Below are positions 46,914 through 54,525 of a stretch of DNA of 64,000 bases, one piece after another (positions within the stretch are counted from its first letter, which is position 1; the number at the start of each line of letters is the position of its first letter). The stretch covers positions 1 to 64,000 of the forward strand of contig CALWLD010000003.1 of NCBI GenBank assembly GCA_944381435.1, given 5' to 3'. Below the pieces are notes generated by a model. It saw only the letters and a list, made by a program, of their open reading frames with translations, had not been told where the DNA came from and searched no databases. Source of the DNA: an uncultured Clostridia bacterium (lineage in GTDB: Bacteria; Bacillota; Clostridia; Lachnospirales; CAG-274). The position numbers and the translations under genes are program-made.

Positions 46914-47687
46914 TTAAACAAACTTTATAATATTAAAAATGTTTAAAAATATTAAACCAATAAGCACAAAAATAAAAAATATATGTACTTTATAATCATT
47001 TAATTTTTTAGAAATGTTGCTTCCTGTTAAAGCTCCACATACCCCTCCAAAGCACATAAGGATAAGATAAATATAATTATATTCAGGTAATCCTATATAA
47101 AAAGTAAAAATCAAGCTAGATAACTGGGAAAAAAACACAACAATCAAAGAAGAATAAGCAGTTTCTTTAGGTTGTAATGAATAAAAATAATAAATAACTG
47201 CAATATTTAAAGGTCCACCGCCTATGCCTAAAAATGAAGATATAATGCCAAGCAAACCACCTAATAATATAGTAATTATCCTAGATTTTATATTTTTAGT
47301 TTTTATTTTATTTTTTATAAACATAAATATTAAAATAAAAATATTTATAGCAAATAACAAAATAGATTGTATAAGCCCAACTTTATTATTATTAAATCTT
47401 ATAGCTATAATATCAAACAATTGTTTACCAACTATGCCACCTAGGCTTGCCCCTATGCCAAGAAAAATAGGTATAGAAACATTTATTTTTATATTTTTGC
47501 CTTTTATTTTAAATAAAGATACAATAGACATAACAAAAACAGTACAGCCAGATAAAAAACTTAAAGAAGATATGCTCATAATACCTAAGCTATCTATAAC
47601 AGGCTTTATTATTATTCCGCCACCTATGCCACTAATAGAGCCTATCATACAAGCTAACAAACATACAAAAAATAATACAATCTGCAT
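46914..47687 (-). CDS. TauE/SafE-family membrane exporter
   Basis: 257 residues with about eight spans. Two halves each begin with a Gly-rich loop: GSISGIGGGIIIKPVID (about 17-33) and ISSFLGIGGGPLNIAVIYYF. This internal duplication defines the TauE/SafE (DUF81) family, proposed to export sulfite, sulfoacetate or other anions. The gene begins 9 bp after the CdaR-type regulator and may be controlled by it. Confidence 0.88.
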   Translation of the reverse strand: MQIVLFFVCLLACMIGSISGIGGGIIIKPVIDSLGIMSISSLSFLSGCTVFVMSIVSLFKIKGKNIKINVSIPIFLGIGASLGGIVGKQLFDIIAIRFNNNKVGLIQSILLFAINIFILIFMFIKNKIKTKNIKSRIITILLGGLLGIISSFLGIGGGPLNIAVIYYFYSLQPKETAYSSLIVVFFSQLSSLIFTFYIGLPEYNYIYLILMCFGGVCGALTGSNISKKLNDYKVHIFFIFVLIGLIFLNIFNIIKFV

Positions 47688-47695
47688 AATATCAA

Positions 47696-48778
47696 CTATT
47701 TGTTGTTCATATATTTCATATAGTTAGAAACCATAAGAGCAAGCTTAAATGTTAATGCATCATCAAATAACCTTATGTCAAGCCCTGTTTCTTTTTCTAG
47801 TTTTTCAAGCTTATATACAAGAGTATTTCTGTGTATATATAGCTTTCTTGCTGTTTCTGATATGTTTAAGTTATTTTCAAAAAATTTATGTATGGTAGTT
47901 ATAGTTTCTTCATCAAAGGTAGCAGGTAAATTATCTTCAAAAACTTCATTTATAAACATTTTGCAAAGATTAACAGGTAATTGATATATTAACCTTCCTA
48001 TGCCAAGTGTGTTATAGCCTATAATGTTTTTTCCTTCATAAAATATATCTCCTACCTCCATAGACATTTTAGCTTCTTTATAAGATTTAGATATATATTT
48101 TAAGTCATTTATAATAGTACCATAGGCAACTTTAGCTTTAACCATAATTTCAGTGTTAAACATATCTACTAAAATGTTAGCAACTTTTTCTACCTCTTTA
48201 TAACAAACATCTTGCCCTATATCTTTTATTATTATTATGCTTTTTTCATCAATAGCTGTTATATAATCTCTTTCGTTTTCTGCAAATATATTTTTTATCA
48301 TTTCTAAAGAACTGCTTTCTTTATCATCATAAGGTTTTACAATCATAACAACCCTGTTTGCATTATTTTCAATTTCTAGCTTTTTGGCACGGTTATATAT
48401 ATCTACCAAAAGCATATTATCTAATAATAAATTTTGTATAAAGCTATTTTCATCAAGTCTTTCTCTGTATGCTACAATCAAGTTTTTAAGCTCGCTTACA
48501 CATATTTTACCTATCATATAGCAATCTTCTGTTGTTCCTTTTGTTATAACAACATAGTTAGAAGATATGTCATCTTTAACTTTAAAAAAATTACAGTTTA
48601 ATATAGATTGCATCTCTGCCATTGAGTTAAAAAAATCTATAATATAATCTTTTGATATGTTATCTATGTTAAATGTAGTAGCACATATTTCACCTTTTGA
48701 ATTAGCTATGCATAAGTCTATTTTACTTATAGCCTTTAAATCGTCTATAACTTTTTTAATAACTTTGTTACTAATCAT
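47696..48778 (-). CDS. CdaR/PucR-family transcriptional regulator
   Basis: 360 residues. The N-terminal half matches the sugar-diacid-recognition type region (IDLCIANSKGEICATTF). The C-terminal helix-turn-helix of the PucR/CdaR family is FFENNLNISETARKLYIHRN followed by TLVYKLEKLEKETGLDI. Such regulators usually activate organic-acid or purine use. The TauE/SafE-like exporter downstream is the obvious target. A TATAAT (48805-48810) lies in the promoter region, next to repeat copy C. Confidence 0.87.
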   Translation of the reverse strand: MISNKVIKKVIDDLKAISKIDLCIANSKGEICATTFNIDNISKDYIIDFFNSMAEMQSILNCNFFKVKDDISSNYVVITKGTTEDCYMIGKICVSELKNLIVAYRERLDENSFIQNLLLDNMLLVDIYNRAKKLEIENNANRVVMIVKPYDDKESSSLEMIKNIFAENERDYITAIDEKSIIIIKDIGQDVCYKEVEKVANILVDMFNTEIMVKAKVAYGTIINDLKYISKSYKEAKMSMEVGDIFYEGKNIIGYNTLGIGRLIYQLPVNLCKMFINEVFEDNLPATFDEETITTIHKFFENNLNISETARKLYIHRNTLVYKLEKLEKETGLDIRLFDDALTFKLALMVSNYMKYMNNK

Positions 48779-48818
48779 TTTAAACCTCCCTATAAAATAA
48801 CATTATTATAGCATCATT

Positions 48819-48930
48819 TTTCAACACTTTGTGTTCAAAAACAGGCACTCCTAAAATTTATTTAATTAAAATTTAATACAAAAAACCGTTTATAAATTTT
48901 AATTAAATAAATTAAGTCGTACCTTAATTA
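48819..48930. repeat. Intergenic palindromic repeat, copy C
   Basis: Best-preserved copy of the family at 274-537. A perfect 21-bp stem (48855-48875 with 48893-48913, loop of 17 nt) lies inside the GGCAC/GTACC ends (48844-48848 and 48919-48923), with the AACAC-TTT-GTGTT mini-hairpin alongside (48823-48835). As with copy B, it lies just beyond a terminator of a leftward gene. Confidence 0.8.
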
Positions 48931-48935
48931 TAATT

Positions 48936-48974
48936 AAAAATATGGTTATATAAGCTAAAACTAATATAACCATA
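48936..48974 (-). terminator. Terminator of the cyclophilin gene
   Basis: An 11-bp stem TATGGTTATAT/ATATAACCATA (48941-48951 with 48964-48974) followed by TTTTT on the minus strand, 12 bp beyond the stop codon. Confidence 0.75.
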
Positions 48975-48986
48975 TAAATATAAATG

Positions 48987-49517
48987 TTATCTCATATTGT
49001 TAGTTTTAGGCTCATCATATTCTACACCAAATGTTTCTACGCTAACTTTAGCCATTTTTTGTTCTTCTCTAGGTCTATCTGAAAAATCTGTAGAAACAGA
49101 TGCAATTTTATCTACATTTTCAATACCTTCTATAACTTGACCAAAGCTAGCATAAGAACCATCTAAATGAGGTGCATCTTGGTGCATAATAAAAAACTGA
49201 GAGCCTGCAGAATTAGGGTGTTGAGCACGTGCCATAGATATAACGCCTCTTTTATGTTTTAAATTGTTATCAAATCTGTTTAAGGCAAATTCACCATCTA
49301 TGCCATAACCTGGACCGCCCATACCATTTTTATCAGGACACCCTCCTTGTATCATAAATCCTTCTATAACTCTATGGAAAATAAGCCCATCATAAAAACC
49401 TTTGTTTATAAGGCTTATAAAGTTGTTTACCGTGTTAGGTGCAACCTCTGGCATAAGCTCTATTTTTATAATATCGCCGTTTTCCATTTCTATAGTAACA
49501 ATAGGGTTTTTGCTCAT
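48987..49517 (-). CDS. Cyclophilin-type peptidylprolyl isomerase
   Basis: 176 residues from the ATG at 49515-49517, 7 nt behind GGAGG; a slightly earlier ATG would sit on the ribosome site. The active-site signature is FHRVIEGFMIQGGCPDKNG, with the Arg in HRVI, and FFIMHQDAPHLDGSYASFG completes the fold. No signal peptide is present, so it is cytoplasmic. It assists proline isomerisation in protein folding. It directly follows sigH with no intergenic gap. Confidence 0.93.
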   Translation of the reverse strand: MSKNPIVTIEMENGDIIKIELMPEVAPNTVNNFISLINKGFYDGLIFHRVIEGFMIQGGCPDKNGMGGPGYGIDGEFALNRFDNNLKHKRGVISMARAQHPNSAGSQFFIMHQDAPHLDGSYASFGQVIEGIENVDKIASVSTDFSDRPREEQKMAKVSVETFGVEYDEPKTNNMR

Positions 49518-49532
49518 TTTTATATCCTCCAT

Positions 49533-50138
49533 TTAGCAGTTGTTAAACTGTATTTTTTCTATTTTTTTTCTAATACGTTGTATAGCATTATCTATGGCTT
49601 TTTCATCTTTTTCTAGCTTTTTAGCTATTGTTGCATAGCTTCTTCCCTTTAGATAAAGCATTAAAACTCTTTTTTCTAAAATGCTTAAATTTTCATTTAT
49701 TTTTTGTTGTAAAGTTTTAACGTTTTCTTTGTCTATTACAATTTCTTCAGGGTTTAAAACCTTGCTTTCTTCTAGTTTATCAATATATGTAGTATCGCTA
49801 TCCTCTTCATATGCAAGCATATTTAAAGATAGGTAAGAATTAAGAGGAAGGTGTTTTTTTCTGTTAGCAGTTTTGATAGCCGTCATCACTTGTCTATCTA
49901 TACAAACTTTAGCAAATGTTTGAAAGCTAGCATCTGTCTTTTTATAATCTCTAATAGCTTTATAAAGCCCAATCATTCCTTCTTGTATAATATCTTCTGT
50001 GTCAGCACCTATTATAAAATATGCCCTTGCTCTTATTTTAACAAGATTTTTATATTTAGCCATTAAATAATCTATAGCCTTGTCATCTCCATTTTTTATA
50101 ATATCTAAAAGTTGTTCATCTGTATATTTTTCATACAT
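49533..50138 (-). CDS. sigH: RNA polymerase sigma-H factor (sporulation/transition)
   Basis: 201 residues, the length and pattern of SigH. Region 2 is DTEDIIQEGMIGLYKAIRDY and FQTFAKVCIDRQVMTAIKTA; region 4 is LSILEKRVLMLYLKGRSYAT followed by KAIDNAIQRIRKK. SigH starts the endospore programme and controls spo0A and competence-type genes in Firmicutes. It begins only about 33 nt after the mature end of rnpB with no terminator between, so its message may come in part from the rnpB promoter. Confidence 0.92.
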   Translation of the reverse strand: MYEKYTDEQLLDIIKNGDDKAIDYLMAKYKNLVKIRARAYFIIGADTEDIIQEGMIGLYKAIRDYKKTDASFQTFAKVCIDRQVMTAIKTANRKKHLPLNSYLSLNMLAYEEDSDTTYIDKLEESKVLNPEEIVIDKENVKTLQQKINENLSILEKRVLMLYLKGRSYATIAKKLEKDEKAIDNAIQRIRKKIEKIQFNNC

Positions 50139-50170
50139 ATTTTTTATCCTTTAATAAATATTTATAATAA

Positions 50171-50498
50171 ATAAGCAAGCCTATAAGCCGAGTTCTGTAT
50201 TTGATGGTCATCTATCTAGTGCTACTGTCACCAGTAGCATCTTGCGAACTTTTATGAAACAGGCGAGCAACCTTATATGTTTCAATGTTCTTGCACCAGG
50301 TGGGGTTTACAGAGCCTTCTTTGTCGCCAAAGAAGCGGTAAGCTCTTACCTTACCTTTCCATCCTTACCTAAAATAGGCGGTTTATTTCTGTTGCACTAT
50401 CCTTAGAGTCGCCTCCACTAGACGTTATCTAGCACCCTGCTCTATGGAGCTCGGACTTTCCTCATACAAAAAGTATGCGACCATCTGGCTTACTTATT
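50171..50498 (-). ncRNA. rnpB: RNase P RNA
   Basis: The minus-strand sequence holds the universally conserved GAGGAAAGTCCGAGCTC near its 5' part and ACAGAACTCGGCTTATAGGC near its 3' end, with AAGTAAGCC and GGCTTGCTT as the closing P1 helix. The GC content is well above the surroundings. It looks like bacterial class A, about 328 nt. RNase P cuts the 5' leader from tRNA precursors. Confidence 0.96.
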
Positions 50499-50508
50499 TA
50501 TCATCTAA

Positions 50509-50537
50509 TGATAACATAAAATCTAGGTATTAGTCAA
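50509..50537 (-). promoter_or_regulatory. Promoter of rnpB
   Basis: TTGACT (50532-50537), 17 bp, TTATCA (50509-50514) on the minus strand. The -35 hexamer is within the last codons of the FUSC-type gene, and the -10 is about 10 bp before the P1 helix. Confidence 0.65.
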
Positions 50538-51521
50538 TACATCTTCATCATCTGAATATTCTTTAACATTTTTATCAAGTATCTTTTCTATAAAAACAAC
50601 AAATAAAACAATTAATATCCCCAAAAGTATGAAAGATATTCTATAAGCTCCAGATTTATAAGATGTGTCAAATATACCTTGTGCCGAATTTAAAGAGTTT
50701 ATAGTTACAAAAATAATTTGTATATAGTAACTTTGTATAAATGTATAAATATAAGATAAAATAGCAATTACAAAACCTAAATATTGTTCTGGTACAAGCC
50801 CGTTAAACATAATCAAAAAACATATAACTCCTATAACTGTTCCTAAAAACCTATGCTTTATCCTTTCTTTAGTCATATGAAAATGAGGTTGCGTTAAAGA
50901 CATTACAGTCACGCTAATCCACATACCTTTTTCTATAGTAAAAAAATCAGTTAAAAACATAGATATTGTTAAACCTAAGGCCATTTTTATGTTAAAGACT
51001 GTTGTTTCTTTAGATATGCTAACGCTATTATAAATATCTTTTATAGTTTTTCCATTTTCAAGCTTTCTGTGTTTTATAGCATATAATAATGCTAAAGCTA
51101 CACCAGATACTACAAAAGCTAACGTTCTTTTTAATATTTGACCTTCATTTATAGGCATACCTTGTGCAAAAACATAAATTAACGCAAAAGGTATATATGT
51201 TTTATAGGCTAAATGTACTGTAGATAGGCTCATAAATAAATATATAGTAACAGCATTAAATAATATAGCTAAATATACATTATAAAATGATACTATATTA
51301 GCTATAGCCATCAAAAAACATATCCCAAAAATAATAAATGGTGCTTGTTTTCTATCAAGCCCTAAATCTATGTTATAAAACATTATAAGACCTGTTATAA
51401 GCCCAACTGCTATAAGTTGGTTTTCGCTACCAAATAAGGCAGAAAACAATAATACAAAAGCCACTATAAATAATAATAACAATAATTTTTTTATTGCTAG
51501 CTTAATAAAGTCTTTGTTCAA
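50523..51521 (-). CDS. FUSC/aromatic-acid-exporter-type membrane protein
   Basis: 332 residues in a typical FUSC layout: six or so spans in the first 145 residues, a cytoplasmic loop (about 146-170, KHRKLENGKTIKDI), then another set beginning MALGLTISMFLTDFFTIEKG and WISVTVMSLTQPHFHMTKER. The latter, with HRFLGTVIGV, is the family signature. Members are thought to export aromatic acids or toxins. No partner protein is near. Its 3' end overlaps the rnpB promoter. Confidence 0.83.
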   Translation of the reverse strand: MNKDFIKLAIKKLLLLLFIVAFVLLFSALFGSENQLIAVGLITGLIMFYNIDLGLDRKQAPFIIFGICFLMAIANIVSFYNVYLAILFNAVTIYLFMSLSTVHLAYKTYIPFALIYVFAQGMPINEGQILKRTLAFVVSGVALALLYAIKHRKLENGKTIKDIYNSVSISKETTVFNIKMALGLTISMFLTDFFTIEKGMWISVTVMSLTQPHFHMTKERIKHRFLGTVIGVICFLIMFNGLVPEQYLGFVIAILSYIYTFIQSYYIQIIFVTINSLNSAQGIFDTSYKSGAYRISFILLGILIVLFVVFIEKILDKNVKEYSDDEDVLTNT

Positions 51522-51556
51522 TTAAATTACTTCCTTTTTATCTTAAAATATAGTAA

Positions 51557-52816
51557 TTATCTTTTACCAATATCTTTTCTATAAAAACTATCTTTAAAGC
51601 TTACTATATTAAGGGCATTATAAGATTTTTCTAAAGCTTTATCTAGGTTTTCACCTTTAGCCATAACGCCTAACACCCTGCCACCGTTATTAACTATTTT
51701 TTCATCTTTAAGGGCAGTTCCTGCGTGGTAAATAAAAACATCTTCTAAATTGCTAGCCTCATCAAGCCCTGTTATTTCATAGCCTTTTTCATAGCTATCA
51801 GGATATCCTCCAGATGCTAATATTACACAAGATGTAGCAAAATCTTCCCATTCTATATTTAGGCTATCAAGTTTTTTGTTAAGGCAAGCATCTATTATAT
51901 CAATTAAATCTGTTTTAAGCCTTGGAAGAACAACCTGTGTTTCTGGGTCTCCAAATCTTGCATTATATTCTATAACTTTAGGGCCATCTTCTGTAATCAT
52001 AAGCCCAAAAAATAAAACACCAACAAATTCTCTGCCCTCTTTAGCTAAAGCATCTATTGTAGGTTTAAAAATAGTCTCCATAGCATTTTTAGCTATATCC
52101 TCTGTGTAATATTTGCTAGGAGATATAGTTCCCATACCGCCTGTGTTAGGGCCTTTGTCATCATCAAAAGCTCTTTTATGGTCCATAGCAGAAACCATAG
52201 GTTTTATAGTTTTTCCATCACAAAAAGCTAAGATAGATACCTCTTTGCCTGTCATAAATTCTTCTATAACTACGTTTTCTCCAGATTTGCCAAATTTATT
52301 ATTAAGCATAATTTCTTTAAGGTTTTCTTTAGCTTCTTCTAAAGTATTGCATATTAAAACACCTTTTCCTAAAGCAAGCCCGTCAGCTTTTATAACAATA
52401 GGTAATTTTGCATTTTCTATATATTTAAGAGCATCATCATAATTTGAAAAGTTTTCATAGCTAGCAGTAGGTATGTTGTATTTTTTCATTAAATCTTTAG
52501 AAAAAGCCTTGCTACCTTCTATGATAGCTGCTTTTTTGTTAGGTCCAAATATTTTAAGGTTATTTTTTTCAAATTCATCTACAATCCCTGCAACAAGGGT
52601 ATCGTCCATACTAGCTATTGTTAAATCTATGTTATTATCCTTTGCAAATTTTATAAGTAAATCAAATTCCATAGGAGATATATCAACATTTTTAGCAAGC
52701 TTGCCAATACCAGGATTACCTGGAGCACAATATATTTCTTTAACTTTATTAGATTTAGATAATTTATGTACGATAGCGTGTTCTCTACCGCCACCACCAA
52801 CAACAAGCACTTTCAT
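51557..52816 (-). CDS. purD: Phosphoribosylamine-glycine ligase
   Basis: 419 residues. Starts at the ATG at 52814-52816, overlapping the purN stop as TAATG and 8 nt behind AGGAGG; an ATG two codons earlier is too close to the ribosome site. N-terminal [19 protein letters not shown], the ATP-grasp segment LPIVIKADGLALGKGV and EYNARFGDPETQVVLPRL are diagnostic. It joins glycine to phosphoribosylamine in purine synthesis. Confidence 0.96.
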   Translation of the reverse strand: MKVLVVGGGGREHAIVHKLSKSNKVKEIYCAPGNPGIGKLAKNVDISPMEFDLLIKFAKDNNIDLTIASMDDTLVAGIVDEFEKNNLKIFGPNKKAAIIEGSKAFSKDLMKKYNIPTASYENFSNYDDALKYIENAKLPIVIKADGLALGKGVLICNTLEEAKENLKEIMLNNKFGKSGENVVIEEFMTGKEVSILAFCDGKTIKPMVSAMDHKRAFDDDKGPNTGGMGTISPSKYYTEDIAKNAMETIFKPTIDALAKEGREFVGVLFFGLMITEDGPKVIEYNARFGDPETQVVLPRLKTDLIDIIDACLNKKLDSLNIEWEDFATSCVILASGGYPDSYEKGYEITGLDEASNLEDVFIYHAGTALKDEKIVNNGGRVLGVMAKGENLDKALEKSYNALNIVSFKDSFYRKDIGKR

Positions 52817-53442
52817 TAACATATCCTCCTAACAACATTGTTTACTATTTCTATTTCTTTATTTAAAATAAGGTTAATAGCCTGTGGAAGTATCTTCCAT
52901 TCCGCCTCTTCCATTACGCGTTTTTGTAAGCTTTCATCTGTGTCATCATCTTTTACAAAAACCTCTTTTTGTATAATAATAGGGCCACCATCTGCCTCTT
53001 CTGTTACAAAATGCACTGTGGCTCCTGTTATTTTACAACCACGAGCTAAAACACCTTGATGCACTTTTAAGCCATAATACCCTGCTCCAGAAAAAGCTGG
53101 TATTAAAGAAGGGTGTATATTAATTATTTTATTTTTAAAGTTATTTACAAAATTTTCAGATAATATAACCATAAACCCTGCTAAAACAATTAAATCTAAT
53201 TCTTTAGATTTTAAATAATCAATTAAAGCGTTTTCATATAGCTCTTTATTTTCAAAATCTTTTATTTTAATAACTTTTGTATCTATATTGTTATTTTTAG
53301 CACGAACAAGAGCAAAAGCCTCTTCTTTATTGCTAACTACAGTTTCTATTTTAGCATTTTTTATAACACCTGTGTTTATGCTATCAATGATAGCTTGTAA
53401 GTTTGTTCCTCCACCAGAAACTAAAACACCTATTTTAAACAT
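52816..53442 (-). CDS. purN: Phosphoribosylglycinamide formyltransferase
   Basis: 208 residues. [17 protein letters not shown]-type start (here [15 protein letters not shown]), the catalytic [12 protein letters not shown] with Asn and His, and the folate-site Asp in [16 protein letters not shown] are intact. It transfers formyl from 10-formyl-tetrahydrofolate. Overlaps purM by 13 nt and purD by one. Confidence 0.96.
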   Translation of the reverse strand: MFKIGVLVSGGGTNLQAIIDSINTGVIKNAKIETVVSNKEEAFALVRAKNNNIDTKVIKIKDFENKELYENALIDYLKSKELDLIVLAGFMVILSENFVNNFKNKIINIHPSLIPAFSGAGYYGLKVHQGVLARGCKITGATVHFVTEEADGGPIIIQKEVFVKDDDTDESLQKRVMEEAEWKILPQAINLILNKEIEIVNNVVRRIC

Positions 53443-54455
53443 ATTTCGATACCTTCTCCTTTTGTAACATTACCTATAACAAAAGCATCTTCATTAAGCT
53501 CTTTTAATAAAGCTATAGTTTTATCTACATCATCTTTATCAACTGCTAAAACAAGCCCTATGCCCATATTAAATGTTTTATACATATCCATTTTAGCAAC
53601 GTTGCCTTTTTTCATAATAAGCTGAAAAATAGGTAAAACAGGAAAAGAGCCGTCTTCTATATTAACTTTAAGACCTTCAGGCATCATACGAGGTATGTTT
53701 TCTACAAAGCCACCACCTGTTATATGGCTTATACCTTTTATATCAACCTTTTTGATAAGTTCTAAAACAGTTTTTACATATATTTTAGTCGGAGTAAGAA
53801 GAGCCTCACCTAAAGTTTGTCCAAGCTCCTCTATATATTCGTTTACATTTTCTTTATTAGGATTAAATATTTTTCTTACAAGAGAATATCCGTTAGAATG
53901 TATACCGCTAGAGGCAACACCTATTAAAATATCCCCTTCTTTTATGTTTTTACCATCAATAACGTTAGCATTATCTAATATACCAACAGTAAAACCAGCA
54001 AGGTCATATTCATCTTCTGGGTAAAAACCTGGCATTTCTGCTGTTTCTCCACCTATAAGAGAGCAATTAGCCATTTTGCAACCTGTAGCAACACCTTCTA
54101 CAATTTTTGCAATTTTTTCAGGGTAGTTTTTACCACAAGCAATGTAATCTAAAAAGAATAAAGGCTCTGCACCGCTACAAACAATGTCATTAACGCACAT
54201 AGCAACAGCATCTATACCTATAGTATCGTGTTTATCTGTTAAAAAAGCTAGCTTTAGCTTTGTACCAACGCCGTCTGTGCCAGATACTAAAACTGGCTCT
54301 TTCATATCTTTAGCCTTTTCTATAGAAAATAAACCGCCAAAACCACCAATGTCTGTTAAAACCTCTTTTCTAAAAGTAGATTTTACCGCATCTTTCATAA
54401 GCTCTACAGATTTGTAACCTGCTTCTACATCAACACCTGCTGATTTGTAATCCAT
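53430..54455 (-). CDS. purM: Phosphoribosylformylglycinamidine cyclo-ligase
   Basis: 341 residues. [19 protein letters not shown] at the N-terminus, [13 protein letters not shown] for ATP binding, [11 protein letters not shown] and [13 protein letters not shown] are family signatures. It closes the imidazole ring. First gene of the purM-purN-purD unit; purH, which often follows purN, is absent. Confidence 0.97.
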   Translation of the reverse strand: MDYKSAGVDVEAGYKSVELMKDAVKSTFRKEVLTDIGGFGGLFSIEKAKDMKEPVLVSGTDGVGTKLKLAFLTDKHDTIGIDAVAMCVNDIVCSGAEPLFFLDYIACGKNYPEKIAKIVEGVATGCKMANCSLIGGETAEMPGFYPEDEYDLAGFTVGILDNANVIDGKNIKEGDILIGVASSGIHSNGYSLVRKIFNPNKENVNEYIEELGQTLGEALLTPTKIYVKTVLELIKKVDIKGISHITGGGFVENIPRMMPEGLKVNIEDGSFPVLPIFQLIMKKGNVAKMDMYKTFNMGIGLVLAVDKDDVDKTIALLKELNEDAFVIGNVTKGEGIEICLK

Positions 54456-54493
54456 TTTTTTATCCTCCTAAAAAATAGTATAAATACAAAGTA

Positions 54494-54522
54494 ATAATAA
54501 CATATATTAACATTTTTTTCAA
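54494..54522 (-). promoter_or_regulatory. Promoter of the purMND unit
   Basis: TTGAAA (54517-54522), 17 bp, TATTAT (54494-54499) on the minus strand, 39 bp before the purM start. No PurR box or riboswitch was recognised in this short gap. Confidence 0.5.
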
Positions 54523-54525
54523 ATA

